A stretch of 64,000 nucleotides of DNA from Nocardioides renjunii (GCF_034661175.1 NZ_CP141058.1:1116001-1180000), one strand, 5' to 3'. Positions 1-9,229 are shown, numbered from the stretch's first letter. Numbers and translations: made by a program. The notes: generated by a model from the sequence alone, not told the origin.

Positions 1-134
1 GGCGCAACCGGCTGATCGTCGACCAGAACACCGCCGACCTGCTGCCCGCCGAGGACTGGGAGAGCCGGCGCCTCCCGGCTCGGCCGGTGCGCGGGTTCGG
101 GCTGGTCGAGCCGGTGGCCGTACGCCGTCGCTGA
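1..134 (+). CDS. C-terminal end of a probable class III adenylate/guanylate cyclase (5' truncated by window edge)
   Basis: The reading frame is open from base 3 to the TGA at 132-134, giving only about 43 residues. They contain a run similar to the tail of actinobacterial class 3 cyclases: a short LLP segment, then RPVRGFG and a VEP near the end. No catalytic residue is in view, so the assignment rests on the tail and on the context (such cyclase genes often sit just upstream of purK in Nocardioides relatives). It could be another protein family. Confidence 0.45.
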   Translation, partial: RNRLIVDQNTADLLPAEDWESRRLPARPVRGFGLVEPVAVRRR

Positions 135-240
135 GCGGCCCGGGTGCACCGCGGGACGGACCCGCAGGTGGACCAGACCACTCGGCCATTTTTCACCCAT
201 AAGGACCCCCCGGGCACCGTCTCCTCCCTACGTTCAGCGC

Positions 241-558
241 GTGTTGGCTGTGCAGGATGTGCGACTCGACCCGACCACCCGTCAGGTGTGGCGAGGCGAC
301 CGCGAGATCAGGCTCTCGCGCAAGGAGTTCCAGCTCCTGCACGCCCTCATGTCCCGACCCGGTGACATCGTCACCCGCGGCGAGCTGATGGCGGACGTGT
401 GGCAGACGTCGTTCTACACCAACTCCAAGACCATCGACGTGCACCTGGGGTGGTTGCGGCGCAAGCTCGACGACGACCCCCGCAACCCGACCCTGATCAC
501 CACGCACCGCGGCCGCGGGCTGCGCTTCGAGAGCCGCGCGCGCACCGTCGCCAGCTGA
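241..558 (+). CDS. Stand-alone winged-helix DNA-binding protein (OmpR/PhoB-type C-terminal domain)
   Basis: The 105-residue protein is almost entirely one Trans_reg_C winged-helix domain. It has the conserved run from an LSRKEFQLL helix, through SRPGDIVTRGEL, to the recognition-helix region VHLGWLRRKL and the terminal hairpin TTHRGRGLRF. There is no receiver domain, which normally precedes this fold in two-component regulators, so control by phosphorylation is not expected. The start is GTG at 241. A TACGTT hexamer at 229-234 ends 6 bases before it and there is no Shine-Dalgarno sequence, which suggests a leaderless transcript. It lies 42 bp upstream of purK, which has its own leaderless-type promoter. 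The target is unknown. Confidence 0.85.
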   Translation: MLAVQDVRLDPTTRQVWRGDREIRLSRKEFQLLHALMSRPGDIVTRGELMADVWQTSFYTNSKTIDVHLGWLRRKLDDDPRNPTLITTHRGRGLRFESRARTVAS

Positions 559-600
559 GGCGGGCGACCCCCTGCCCCGGTGCTTCTATAGGCTCCGGTC

Positions 601-1770
601 GTGTCCTCGACCGGTTCGCACCGCGCTCCCACGCTCGCCGTCATCGGGGGCGGCCAGCTCGCGCGGATGATGGCCCAGCCCGCGATCGCGCTCGGCCTGC
701 CGCTGCGCCTGCTCGCCGAGGCCGAGGGCGTCTCCGCCGCCCAGGTCATCCCCGACCAGCTCGTGGGTGACCACACCGACCTCGCCACGTTGCGCCGGGT
801 GACCGAAGGCGCCCGCGTGGTCACCTTCGACCACGAGCACGTGCCGACCGCGCACCTGCACGCCCTCGAGGCCGACGGCGTCGCCGTACGCCCCGGTCCC
901 GACGCGCTCGTGCACGCCCAGGACAAGGCGGTCATGCGTCGCCGTCTCGCCGAGCTCGACGTGCCGTGCCCCCGCAACGCCGTCGTCACCACGACCGCCG
1001 ACGTCGAGGCGTTCGGGATGCCGTGCGTCCTCAAGACGACCCGCGGCGGCTACGACGGCAAGGGCGTGTGGGTGGTGCGCAGCGCCGACGAGGCGCAGGC
1101 CGCCTTCGACGCCGCGACCGCGGCCGGGGTGGAGGTGCTGGCCGAGGAGCTGGTCGACTTCCGCCGCGAGCTGTCGGCCCTCGTGGCCCGCTCGCCCAGC
1201 GGCCAGGCCGCGGCGTACCCCGTCGTCGCCTCCACCCAGCTCGACGGCATCTGCCACGAGGTGGTCGCCCCCGCCCCGGACCTCGCGCCCGCCCTGGCCG
1301 GTCAGGCGCAGGAGATCGCCCTGCGCGTCGCCGGTGCGCTCGACGTCACGGGCATCCTCGCCGTCGAGCTCTTCGAGACCACCGACGGCAGGATCCTGGT
1401 CAACGAGCTGGCGATGCGTCCGCACAACACCGGCCACTGGACCCAGGACGGCGCCGTGACGTCCCAGTTCGAGAACCACCTGCGTGCCGTCATGGACCTC
1501 CCGCTGGGCTCCCCGGCCCCGCGCGCCCGCTGGACCGTGATGGTCAACATCCTCGGCGGACCCACCGACAGCGGCCACCTCTACGACGGCCTCCCGCACG
1601 CCATGGCGCGCGACCCGCACCTGCGCGTGCACCTCTACGGCAAGGACCTGCGGCCCGGCCGCAAGGTCGGCCACGTCAACGCCTACGGCGACGACCTCGA
1701 CGACTGCCTCGAGCGGGCCCGCCACGCCGCCGCCTGGTTCCGCGGCGACCTGGGCGACGAGAGCGAATGA
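601..1770 (+). CDS. purK: N5-carboxyaminoimidazole ribonucleotide synthase
   Basis: The 389-residue protein is an ATP-grasp enzyme of de novo purine synthesis. It joins aminoimidazole ribonucleotide, bicarbonate and ATP to make N5-CAIR in the cytosol. It opens with the dinucleotide-like GGGQLARMM motif typical of PurK, has a central KTTRGGYDGKGVW ATP-binding segment and ends the ATP-grasp region with NELAMRPHNTGHWT. The length is normal for the family. The GTG start at 601 is preceded by TAGGCT (589-594) and a 6-base spacer, with no ribosome-binding site, so the mRNA is probably leaderless. It is followed by purE, with a 10-bp repeat tract between them. Confidence 0.96.
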   Translation: MSSTGSHRAPTLAVIGGGQLARMMAQPAIALGLPLRLLAEAEGVSAAQVIPDQLVGDHTDLATLRRVTEGARVVTFDHEHVPTAHLHALEADGVAVRPGPDALVHAQDKAVMRRRLAELDVPCPRNAVVTTTADVEAFGMPCVLKTTRGGYDGKGVWVVRSADEAQAAFDAATAAGVEVLAEELVDFRRELSALVARSPSGQAAAYPVVASTQLDGICHEVVAPAPDLAPALAGQAQEIALRVAGALDVTGILAVELFETTDGRILVNELAMRPHNTGHWTQDGAVTSQFENHLRAVMDLPLGSPAPRARWTVMVNILGGPTDSGHLYDGLPHAMARDPHLRVHLYGKDLRPGRKVGHVNAYGDDLDDCLERARHAAAWFRGDLGDESE

Positions 1771-1840
1771 GCGCCGAGCCACCCGAAGCCATCCCGAGCC
1801 ATCCCGAGCCAGCCCGAGCCAGCCCGAGCCAGCAGAGACC
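1771..1840 (+). repeat. Imperfect 10-bp tandem repeat between purK and purE
   Basis: Six or seven copies of a 10-base unit close to ATCCCGAGCC / AGCCCGAGCC run head to tail immediately after the purK stop codon and end about 17 bp before the purE start. The unit is out of phase with codons and both neighbours are intact, so this is an intergenic array that could vary in copy number. A change in length would alter the purK-purE spacing. Confidence 0.8.
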
Positions 1841-1857
1841 GACGAGAGGGTCGACCC

Positions 1858-2397
1858 ATGAGTGAGCAGGTCCAGCAGGGCAGCGCGAAGGTCGGGATCG
1901 TGATGGGCTCGGACTCCGACTGGCCCGTCATGCAGGCCGCGGGGGAGGCGCTCACCGAGCTCGGCGTCGCCTGGGAGGCCGACGTGGTGTCCGCCCACCG
2001 GATGCCCACCGAGATGATCGAGTGGGGCCAGCAGGCCCACGTCCGCGGCCTGTCGGTGGTCATCGCCGGCGCCGGGGGAGCGGCCCACCTGCCCGGCATG
2101 CTGGCCTCCGTCACGCCGCTGCCGGTCATCGGGGTGCCGGTGCCGCTGAAGTACCTCGACGGCATGGACTCGCTGCTCTCGATCGTGCAGATGCCCGGCG
2201 GGATCCCGGTCGCCACCGTCGCCATCGGCAACGCGAAGAACGCCGGCCTCCTGGCTGCGCGCATCCTCGCGACCAGCGACCCCGAGCTCCGGCAGCGGCT
2301 GCTCGACCACGCGTCGACGCTCGCGGAGACCGCGCACGCCAAGGGCGACGTCGTCCGCCAGGCGGCGGCGGGCCAGACCCGCCGCGTCGGCTTCTAG
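1858..2397 (+). CDS. purE: N5-carboxyaminoimidazole ribonucleotide mutase
   Basis: This 179-residue class I PurE converts the PurK product N5-CAIR into CAIR in purine biosynthesis. The family signatures are all visible: GSDSDW near residue 17 (phosphate binding), SAHRMP near 44 (catalytic His) and [11 protein letters not shown]. The ATG at 1858 lies 8 bases after GAGAGGG, a usable ribosome-binding site. It is probably co-transcribed with purK. Its TAG stop lies in a CTAG at 2394-2397 that also provides, on the other strand, the stop of the convergent arfB gene, so the two genes overlap by 4 bp. Confidence 0.96.
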   Translation: MSEQVQQGSAKVGIVMGSDSDWPVMQAAGEALTELGVAWEADVVSAHRMPTEMIEWGQQAHVRGLSVVIAGAGGAAHLPGMLASVTPLPVIGVPVPLKYLDGMDSLLSIVQMPGGIPVATVAIGNAKNAGLLAARILATSDPELRQRLLDHASTLAETAHAKGDVVRQAAAGQTRRVGF

Positions 2398-2828
2398 TCC
2401 CGGTCGCGCACCCGGCCGCGCAGGGCCTTGGTGCCCGCTCGCTCCTTCTTCGCGCGCAGCCGGCGCTCCTTGGCGCCGCGACTCGGTCGCGTCGGGCGTC
2501 GCTGAGGAGGCGGCGGGGCCAGCGCCTCGCGCAGCGCGTCGGCGAGCCGCTCGCGGGCGGCGACCCGGTTGCGGTGCTGCGAGCGGTGCTCCGACGCGGC
2601 GATCGCGATCCGGCCCGAGGGCCAGCGACGCAGCGCGCGGGTGCGCTGGGTGTCGGTCAGCGCGCTGGTCGCGGCGACGTCGAGCTCGAGCTCCACGCGG
2701 GAGTCCGAGGTGTTCACCGACTGGCCGCCGGGGCCCGGCGAGCGCGAGAAGCGCTCGACGAGGTCGGTCGCGGGCACGACCAGGCCCTCGGGCAGGCCCG
2801 GGCCCGCGGGGACGTGGAGGTCGCGCAT
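2394..2828 (-). CDS. arfB: Alternative ribosome-rescue factor ArfB (peptidyl-tRNA hydrolase, release-factor-like)
   Basis: The 144-residue protein has the release-factor core with the GGQ motif at residues 34-36 (in [10 protein letters not shown]), which hydrolyses peptidyl-tRNA in the ribosomal P site. A strongly basic C-terminal tail (many Arg and Lys after residue 115) is the feature that enters the mRNA channel of stalled ribosomes in ArfB/YaeJ. The length matches that family rather than RF1/RF2. I chose the ATG at 2828 because CACAAT lies 6 bases upstream of it in the leaderless arrangement; an in-frame start 33 bases further upstream is less likely. The gene converges on purE with a shared CTAG stop. 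Confidence 0.93.
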   Translation of the reverse strand: MRDLHVPAGPGLPEGLVVPATDLVERFSRSPGPGGQSVNTSDSRVELELDVAATSALTDTQRTRALRRWPSGRIAIAASEHRSQHRNRVAARERLADALREALAPPPPQRRPTRPSRGAKERRLRAKKERAGTKALRGRVRDRD

Positions 2829-2878
2829 CCCGACATTGTGGCTTGACGGTGGCTGCCGCACCCACCAGCGTCCTCCGC

Positions 2879-4079
2879 ATGGGGGAGATGAGGGTGGGGC
2901 TCGTCGGTGGCGGGATCCTCGGCGTCGCCATCGCGCGCGAGGTCGTCCGTCGCCGTCCGGGCACCGAGGTCGTGGTGCTGGAGAAGGAGGACCGCCTCGC
3001 GGCGCACCAGACGGGCCACAGCTCGGGCGTCGTGCACGCGGGCATCTACTACAAGCCCGGCAGCCTCAAGGCCGAGCTGTGTGCCCGCGGCAGGACGATG
3101 CTGCGCGACTTCTGCGCCGAGCACTCGATCGCGTACGACGCCTGCGGCAAGCTCGTCGTCGCGGTGGACCGTGAGGAGATGGGGCGTTTCGACGCCCTCG
3201 CGCACACCGCGACCGACAACGGGGTGCCGGGGCTGCGGCGCCTCGCGGCCGGGGAGATCGGGGAGGTCGAGCCGCACGCCGGCGGGCTCGCCGCGCTGCA
3301 CTCGCCGGAGACCGCCATCACCGACTACACCGCGATCACGCAGGCGATGGCCGACGACGTGTTCGCCGGCGGCGGAGGGGTGCGGCTCGGGGCGAAGGTG
3401 GTCGACATCCGGCGCCGTGCGGATGGCGCGACGGTGCAGGTCGAGGGCGATCCCACACCACTGCACTTCGACCACGTCGTCGTGGCCGCCGGCCTGCACG
3501 CCGACCGGGTCTCCGCGCTCGTCGACGGCGAGCGCGGGCCGGCCATCCTGCGCGTTCCGCGGGGAGTACCTCGCCGTGAGCACCGCCAAGCAGGACCTGG
3601 TGCGGGGGATGGTCTACCCCGTCCCGGACCCGCGCTACCCGTTCCTCGGCGTCCACTTCACCCGCCGAGTCACCGGGGAGCTCGAGGTCGGCCCCAACGC
3701 TGTCCTCGCCACCCGGCGCGAGGGCTACCGGCGGCGCGACGTCTCCGCGACGGACCTCCGCGAGGTGCTGGCGTGGCCAGGCTTCTGGCGCCTGGCCCGT
3801 GAGCACTGGCGCACCGGCATCGACGAGGTGGTCGGCTCCGCGTCGCAGCGCGCGTTCATGCGCTCCGCGTCGCGCTACGTGCCCGCCATCGGCGTCGCGG
3901 ACGTGCGCCGCGCCGGCAGCGGCGTGCGCGCGCAGGCGGTGGACCGCGACGGGAGCCTGGTCGACGACTTCCGCATCACGCACGCCGACGGCGTGACCTG
4001 CGTGCGCAACGCGCCCTCGCCGGCCGCGACCTCCAGCCTGGCCATCGCGCAGCACGTGGTCGACCGCGCCTGGCCCTAG
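2879..4079 (+). pseudogene. lhgO: L-2-hydroxyglutarate oxidase, frameshifted near base 3554
   Basis: The gene encodes an FAD enzyme that oxidises L-2-hydroxyglutarate to 2-oxoglutarate. The first part (2879 to about 3550) gives the GGGILG FAD-binding motif, the HSSGVVHAGIYYKPGS segment and the RRL...EVEPHA region. The rest, read one frame over (about 3555-4079), gives the conserved FRGEYLAV, YPVPDPRYPFLGVHFTR and the C-terminal NAPSPAATSS. One extra base in GCGCGTTCCGC around 3551-3555 separates the halves; removing it gives a normal 399-residue protein. Both halves are well conserved, so this is a recent mutation or a sequencing error. Start ATG 2879 has CAGCGT 7 bases upstream; ATG 2888 is an alternative. 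Confidence 0.88.
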
Positions 4080-4100
4080 GCGAGCCCCTAGGGTCGTGCC

Positions 4101-5102
4101 ATGACGACGCGCTGGGGAATCGCCGCGACCGGCGGAATGGCTGCGGCCTTCGCCACCGACCTGGCCCTGGTGCCGGACGCCGAGCTCGCCTTCGTGGGCA
4201 GCCGCTCGCCGGGATCGGCCGCCGACTTCGCGGACCGCTTCGGGGCGGCCGGGTCCGGCACCCACCGCGACCTCCTCGACGCGGGCGCGCGGGGCGAGGT
4301 CGACGTGGTCTACATCGCCACCCCGCACCCGCAGCACCACGCGCTCGCGCTGGCCGCCGTCGAGGCCGGGACCGCGCTGCTCGTCGAGAAGGCCTTCACC
4401 GCGACGCTGGCCGGCGCCGAGGAGGTGGTGGCGGCGGCCCGCGCCGCCGAGGTCTTCTGCATGGAGGCCATGTGGACCCGCTTCCAGCCGGCGCTGCGGC
4501 ACGCGCGCGACCTCGTCGCCGGCGGCGCGATCGGCGACGTGCTGCTGGTGCAGGCCGACTTCGGTGCCTTCCGCGAGTACGACCCCGGCAACCGGCTCTT
4601 CGACCTGGCGCTCGGCGGCGGGGCGGTCCTCGACCTCGGCGTCTACCCGATCTCGCTGGCCCAGCACTTCCTGGGCCGCCCGGACCGGGTGACCGCGACC
4701 GGGACGACCTACCCCAACGGTGCGGACCGCTCGGCCGCGATCCAGCTGTCGTGGGCCGACGGGCGCGCCGCGTCGCTGACCTGCTCGCTCGCGAGCGCGA
4801 CGCCGGGACGCGCGCTCCTCGTCGGCACCGAGGGGACCCTCGAGCTCGTGCCGCCGTTCCACCACCCGAGCCGCGTCGTCGTACGCCGCAACGGGCAGGA
4901 GGCCGAGGAGGTCGAGCTGCCGCCGACCGGCACCGGCTACGTCCACCAGGTCGAGGAGGTCCAGCGCTGCCTGGCCGCGGGGCTCACCGAGAGCCCGGTG
5001 ATGCCGCTGGCCGACACCCTCGACGTGCAGTGGGTGCTCGAGGAGTGCCTCGGCCAGCTCGGCATCACGATGGCCGAGGCGACGGTCGACCTCGAGGGCT
5101 AG
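4101..5102 (+). CDS. Gfo/Idh/MocA-family NAD(P)-dependent oxidoreductase
   Basis: The 333-residue protein has an N-terminal Rossmann domain (GIAATGGMA at residues 6-14) followed by the family's [11 protein letters not shown] and VEKAFT motifs around residues 73-100, where the Lys of EK is a conserved catalytic-site residue. The C-terminal half is the alpha/beta dimerisation and substrate domain, with [12 protein letters not shown] near 171. The family oxidises sugars, inositols or dihydrodiols; the substrate here cannot be read from sequence. TAGGGT at 4089-4094 sits 6 bases before the ATG, so the transcript is probably leaderless. The TAG stop is part of a CTAG shared with the convergent gene at 5099. 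Confidence 0.9.
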   Translation: MTTRWGIAATGGMAAAFATDLALVPDAELAFVGSRSPGSAADFADRFGAAGSGTHRDLLDAGARGEVDVVYIATPHPQHHALALAAVEAGTALLVEKAFTATLAGAEEVVAAARAAEVFCMEAMWTRFQPALRHARDLVAGGAIGDVLLVQADFGAFREYDPGNRLFDLALGGGAVLDLGVYPISLAQHFLGRPDRVTATGTTYPNGADRSAAIQLSWADGRAASLTCSLASATPGRALLVGTEGTLELVPPFHHPSRVVVRRNGQEAEEVELPPTGTGYVHQVEEVQRCLAAGLTESPVMPLADTLDVQWVLEECLGQLGITMAEATVDLEG

Positions 5103-5542
5103 CGGCCGCGGCGCCGCCACTCGATGGCGGGGCAGGTGTCCATCACCATCGCGACCCCCGCCGCGGTGGTGCGTGCGAAGGCCTCGTGGTCGACGACGCC
5201 GAGCTGGAACCACACGGCCTGCGCCCCGACCTCCACCGCCTGGTCGGCGAACTCGCCGGCCGCCTCCGAGCGACGGAAGACGTCGACGACGTCGATCGCG
5301 AACGGCACGTCGGCTAGGGAGGCGTAGCCCTGCTCGCCGAGCACCGCGGGGGCCGCGGGGTCGGCGAACTGCGGGTGCACCGGCACGATCCGCTTGCCAC
5401 GCTCCTGGAGCAGCGCGGCGATCGAGTACGCCGTCCTCGACGGGTCGCCGGACAGGCCGACGACCGCCCACGTGCCGAGCTCGTCGAGCATGCGGTCGAT
5501 GGCCTCGTGGTCCTGCCAGGCGGGAGCAGCCGGAGTGGTCAT
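5099..5542 (-). CDS. CoA-binding domain protein (YccU-like)
   Basis: The 147-residue protein is a single CoA_binding_2 domain with a Rossmann fold: [15 protein letters not shown] near residue 26, the VPVHP strand near 53 and the AVWFQLGV segment near 112. This fold is related to the N-terminal domain of succinyl-CoA synthetase alpha. Single-domain members bind CoA or act in unknown redox or acylation roles; no catalytic function is established. I preferred the ATG at 5542 over the GTG two codons upstream because TACGGT lies 6 bases before it, a leaderless-type promoter. It is divergent from the acyl-CoA dehydrogenase gene. Confidence 0.88.
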   Translation of the reverse strand: MTTPAAPAWQDHEAIDRMLDELGTWAVVGLSGDPSRTAYSIAALLQERGKRIVPVHPQFADPAAPAVLGEQGYASLADVPFAIDVVDVFRRSEAAGEFADQAVEVGAQAVWFQLGVVDHEAFARTTAAGVAMVMDTCPAIEWRRRGR

Positions 5543-5595
5543 GCCCACACCGTAGACGCCTCCTCCAGAAAGGATGGACGTCCTACAATTCGTGC

Positions 5596-6768
5596 ATGAG
5601 CGAGTTCCCCCTCTACGCCCTCCCCGAGGAGCACCAGGCGATCCGCGAGGCCGTCCGCGCGGTGTGCGACGCCAAGATCGCCCCCCACGCGGCCGCCGTC
5701 GACGAGGAGGCGCGCTACCCCCACGAGGCCGCCGCCGCGCTGCTCGCCTCGGACTTCCACGCCCCGCACGTGCCGGAGGAGTACGGCGGCGCCGGCGCCG
5801 ACGCGCTCGCCACGGTGCTGGTGATCGAGGAGGTGGCCCGCGCGTGCGTGTCGTCCTCGCTGATCCCCGCCGTCAACAAGCTCGGCTCGCTCCCGGTGCA
5901 GATCGCCGGCTCCGAGGAGCTCAAGAAGCGCTACCTCGGCGCGCTCGCCCGCGGTGAGGGCGGCTTCTCCTACTGCCTCTCCGAGCCCGACGCGGGCTCC
6001 GACGCCGGTGGCATGAAGACCCGCGCCGTCCGCGACGGCGACGCTTGGGTCATCGACGGCGTGAAGCGCTGGATCACCAACGCCGGCGAGTCCGAGTTCT
6101 ACACCGTGATGGCCGTGACCGACCCCGAGAAGAAGACCCGCGGCGGGATCTCGGCCTTCGTGGTCGAGAAGTCCGACGAGGGCGTCTCCTTCGGCGCCCC
6201 GGAGAAGAAGCTCGGCATCAAGGGCAGCCCGACCCGCGAGGTCTACCTCGACAAGGTGCGGATCCCCGCCGACCGGATGATCGGCGAGGAGGGCACCGGG
6301 TTCACCACCGCCATGAAGACCCTCGACCACACCCGGGTGACGATCGCGGCCCAGGCCGTCGGTGTCGCCCAGGGAGCCCTGGACCACGCCCTCGACTACG
6401 CCAAGGAGCGCCAGCAGTTCGGCAGGTCGATCGCCGACTTCCAGGGACTCCAGTTCATGCTCGCCGACATGGGCATGAAGATCGAGGCGGCCCGCCAGAT
6501 GACCTACGCCGCCGCCGGCCGCTCCGAGCGGGGTGACTCCGACCTGACGTTCTTCGGCGCCGCGGCCAAGTGCTTCGCCTCCGACGTGGCGATGGAGGTC
6601 ACCGTCAACGCCGTCCAGGTGCTCGGCGGCTACGGCTACACCCGCGATTACCCGGTCGAGCGGATGATGCGCGACGCCAAGATCACCCAGATCTACGAGG
6701 GCACCAACCAGGTCCAGCGGATCGTGATGGCGCGCCAGCTGCTCGCAGGGGTCCAGAGCGAGCTCTGA
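5596..6768 (+). CDS. Acyl-CoA dehydrogenase
   Basis: The 390-residue flavoenzyme introduces a trans-2,3 double bond into acyl-CoA and passes electrons to ETF. N-terminal helical, middle beta ([11 protein letters not shown] near residue 128, WITNAG near 158) and C-terminal helical domains are all present. The [11 protein letters not shown] motif places the usual catalytic base at Glu368, as in short- and branched-chain enzymes. Chain-length preference cannot be assigned. The start is the ATG at 5596: TACAAT at 5584-5589 lies 6 bases before it and there is no ribosome-binding site. A much longer upstream open frame reads through the opposite-strand gene and is not used. Confidence 0.95.
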   Translation: MSEFPLYALPEEHQAIREAVRAVCDAKIAPHAAAVDEEARYPHEAAAALLASDFHAPHVPEEYGGAGADALATVLVIEEVARACVSSSLIPAVNKLGSLPVQIAGSEELKKRYLGALARGEGGFSYCLSEPDAGSDAGGMKTRAVRDGDAWVIDGVKRWITNAGESEFYTVMAVTDPEKKTRGGISAFVVEKSDEGVSFGAPEKKLGIKGSPTREVYLDKVRIPADRMIGEEGTGFTTAMKTLDHTRVTIAAQAVGVAQGALDHALDYAKERQQFGRSIADFQGLQFMLADMGMKIEAARQMTYAAAGRSERGDSDLTFFGAAAKCFASDVAMEVTVNAVQVLGGYGYTRDYPVERMMRDAKITQIYEGTNQVQRIVMARQLLAGVQSEL

Positions 6769-6786
6769 GCCCGCGGTCTGGCCCGG

Positions 6787-7449
6787 TCAGCCGGGCGGCG
6801 CGCCCTCCAGCGCCTCGGCGTAGATCCGCTCGAGCATGTCGTGGGCGGACACGCGCTGCCGCTTGGTGGGCGTGCGGTCGTCCGCCGCCGCCGAGACGAG
6901 GGCCCGGGCGATGTCGCGCACCTTGCGGTTGGTGTCGACGGAGAAGGCGCGCAGCAGGACCCACGCCGTGTCGGCGTCCACGCTGTAGAGCTGCATCAGC
7001 ACGCCCTTGGCCTGCTCGATGACCGCCCGGTGCCCGACGAAGTCCACGACCGCCGACTCCAGCTCGGCGTTGACGGCGTCGCGGCGTACGTCGGTGAGGT
7101 CGACGAGGTGTCCCGAGACGACGAGGGTGCCGTCCTCGTCCTCGACGTGGCCGGCGGCGATGACCACCTTGTGCGCCTGGGTGGCGGTGACGATGCGGTG
7201 CAGGAAGGAGTAGGCCTCTCCGCGGCCCACGACCGCCTCTCGCGACTCCCAGGCGGCCTCCACGTCCTCGGGGTGGATGTGCCGCATGACCAGTGCCGTG
7301 GTCGGCACGACCGCCCCCGGCTCGAACCCGTGGATGCGGAACATGGTGTCGGACCACCACCACTCGTCCGTGGCGGGACGGTAGGTGTACCGCCCCACCA
7401 GGGCGCACAGCGAGGCGTTGAACGCCCCTCCGCCCGCTCCCTGCCCCAT
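6787..7449 (-). CDS. PAS-ANTAR domain RNA-binding antiterminator regulator
   Basis: The 220-residue protein has an N-terminal PAS-type sensory domain (about residues 20-125, with the W-W-S-D and HIHPED segments of the PAS_3 fold). A C-terminal ANTAR domain follows (about 145-195: HRAVIEQAKGVLM, then a second helix pair ending VRDIARALV). ANTAR proteins bind paired hairpins in nascent RNA and prevent termination, and the PAS domain would supply the signal. No target hairpin pair is evident nearby. The ATG at 7449 follows CAGGAT by 6 bases, suggesting a leaderless mRNA. It may share regulation with the nuclease gene upstream on the same strand. Confidence 0.9.
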   Translation of the reverse strand: MGQGAGGGAFNASLCALVGRYTYRPATDEWWWSDTMFRIHGFEPGAVVPTTALVMRHIHPEDVEAAWESREAVVGRGEAYSFLHRIVTATQAHKVVIAAGHVEDEDGTLVVSGHLVDLTDVRRDAVNAELESAVVDFVGHRAVIEQAKGVLMQLYSVDADTAWVLLRAFSVDTNRKVRDIARALVSAAADDRTPTKRQRVSAHDMLERIYAEALEGAPPG

Positions 7450-7503
7450 GCACGAATCCTGCCCACTCCGGCGCCCCCCAACAAGCCTCGAAGGAGTGCG
7501 GAT

Positions 7504-8313
7504 CTACCAGTCCACCTCCCCGGCGTCGGCGACCAGGACGGGCCCGTCCGGGAGCCGCAGCCCGGCCGGCACCGCGTCGCGCAGGCTGGCGAACCTGAGT
7601 GCGGTGCGCTCCTCGAGGAGCTCGAGCGGGACGAGGTAGGTGTCGAAGTCGTCGAGGAAGGACCGGTCGACGACGCCGTCGAGGTCCTGGGACAGCACGA
7701 AGCACTTGGACCGCAGCTGCCCCTCCATCCGGTAGCAGACGACCTTCCAGTGCTCGCGCGGCACCTGGACGATGTCGCGGTAGTCCGGGTCGTCGGCGCG
7801 CAGCACGGGTCCCGCGAACAGCGTGAGCCGGCGGTCCTCCAGCCCCTCCTGCGCGAGCACGGCGTTCTCGAGCAGGCCCCAGCTGCCCCCGCGCCCCGAC
7901 TGGTTGAAGTCGTCGAGCTGGGGCGTGATGTTGGTGAAGTGGAAGGAGTCGGAGTTGGCCGCGCGTGCCTCGTCGAGGGTGCCCCACAGCAGGTCGGACC
8001 GGCGGGCGACGTGGCCACGGTCGAGGCGGTTGTCGGCATAGGCCGCGTCGAGCGTCTGCGCCTCCGCCGGGATCCGCGGGTCGGCGCGGAAGCGCTCGCC
8101 CGACCGGCTGATGCTGTCGCCCGGGAAGAGCCGGAGCCCGTCGATGTTCCAGGCGACCCACCACGCCAGCCGCCGGGTGGGGTGCATGCGGAGGCTGAAG
8201 TGCACGTAGTCGAGCGGGCGGTCCAGCTCCGGGAACGGGCCGGGCTCGTCGGGCGCCTGCGGGGGCCCGAGGGTGGTGTCGAGGAAGTCGGGGTCGTAGC
8301 CGGGCTCTGCCAT
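7504..8313 (-). CDS. DNA/RNA non-specific endonuclease family protein (beta-beta-alpha metal fold)
   Basis: The 269-residue protein carries the family's catalytic signature DRGHVARR (His101 is the likely general base). It also has the downstream metal-site segment SFHFTNITPQ...FNQ, with Asn residues near 128 and 137. These enzymes cleave single- and double-stranded nucleic acid with a Mg ion. No signal peptide or membrane segment is visible, which is unusual for a family that is mostly secreted, so it may act in the cytoplasm or leave by another route. I start at ATG 8313; the open frame extends further upstream but enters the divergent promoter region. The spacing to the PAS-ANTAR gene is 54 bp. 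Confidence 0.85.
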   Translation of the reverse strand: MAEPGYDPDFLDTTLGPPQAPDEPGPFPELDRPLDYVHFSLRMHPTRRLAWWVAWNIDGLRLFPGDSISRSGERFRADPRIPAEAQTLDAAYADNRLDRGHVARRSDLLWGTLDEARAANSDSFHFTNITPQLDDFNQSGRGGSWGLLENAVLAQEGLEDRRLTLFAGPVLRADDPDYRDIVQVPREHWKVVCYRMEGQLRSKCFVLSQDLDGVVDRSFLDDFDTYLVPLELLEERTALRFASLRDAVPAGLRLPDGPVLVADAGEVDW

Positions 8314-8383
8314 GGGTCGATGGTCCCGCACGGGTGCGACAGGCGTGCGCCACACGCTGGTGCGGACCTCGTACGCTGACCCG

Positions 8384-9229
8384 GTGAGGACCCGCGCTGC
8401 CGCTCTCGGACTGGCCGGCGCCCTCGTCGTCGTGGGCACGCTCGCCGGCTGCACCGGCGAGGAGGGCCAGGTCGCCGCCGGGCACTCCCACGGCGCGGGT
8501 GGCGCGATGGTGTCGATGCCCGTGGGCGACGGCACCCGCACCAGCGAGGTGGGCTACTCCCTGGAGGGGCTGCAGGTGCGCCAGGCCGACGACGGCATCG
8601 GCGAGCTGCGCTTCCGGATCGAGGACCCCGACGGCCGGCCGGTCACGGACTACGTCGAGGAGCTCACCAAGGAGCTGCACCTCTACCTCGTCAACGACGA
8701 GCTCACCGTCTTCCGCCACCTGCACCCCACCCGCGCCGACGACGGCACGTGGACGGCGCCCTTCGACGTCCCGGACGCCGGTGGCTACCGCGTCGTCACG
8801 GAGTTCGTCGCGGTCGACGAGGGCGGCAACGGCGACCACGTGGTGCTCGGGCGCCCGCTCGCGCTCCCGCCGGGCGACCCGGGCGACACCGCTGCTGAGG
8901 ACCGGGCCGTGCAGGTCTCAGTGGCCGAGGCGCCGGTCACCGGCGACAACGGCCTGCTGCGGCTGGTGGTGCGCGACGCCGAAGGGCAGCCGGTCGACAT
9001 CGGCACGTTCCTCGGCGCCTACGGGCACGTGACCGGCTTCCACACCGGGACCGGCGCGATGGTGCACCTGCACCCGCTCGCGGCCCCCGAGCTCACCGAG
9101 GACGGGTCCGAGCTGACCTTCCACGCCGAGGTCGAGGAGCCCGGCGACTACCGGCTGTTCGTGCAGGTGCGGGTCGACGGCTTCCTGCACACGGTGCCGG
9201 TCGAGCTCACGGTCGCACGGTCAGCCTGA
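8384..9229 (+). CDS. His-rich lipoprotein, probably copper-related
   Basis: The 281-residue protein begins with an Arg-containing signal peptide and a lipobox LAGC (Cys23), so it should be anchored on the outer face of the membrane. Just after the Cys is a HSHG...M stretch able to bind metal, and two beta-rich, immunoglobulin-like halves follow, with further His (for example FRHLHP near 112 and MVHLHP near 228). I do not recognise an enzyme. A copper role is inferred from the convergent copCD/ycnI operon, with which the 3' end overlaps by 23 bp. TACGCT at 8372-8377 lies 6 bases before the GTG start, pointing to a leaderless transcript. Confidence 0.8.
   Translation: MRTRAAALGLAGALVVVGTLAGCTGEEGQVAAGHSHGAGGAMVSMPVGDGTRTSEVGYSLEGLQVRQADDGIGELRFRIEDPDGRPVTDYVEELTKELHLYLVNDELTVFRHLHPTRADDGTWTAPFDVPDAGGYRVVTEFVAVDEGGNGDHVVLGRPLALPPGDPGDTAAEDRAVQVSVAEAPVTGDNGLLRLVVRDAEGQPVDIGTFLGAYGHVTGFHTGTGAMVHLHPLAAPELTEDGSELTFHAEVEEPGDYRLFVQVRVDGFLHTVPVELTVARSA

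Noticed and set aside
586..3045. An 819-codon minus-strand open frame across purK and purE
   Set aside because: It crosses several real genes on both strands and has no recognisable domain.
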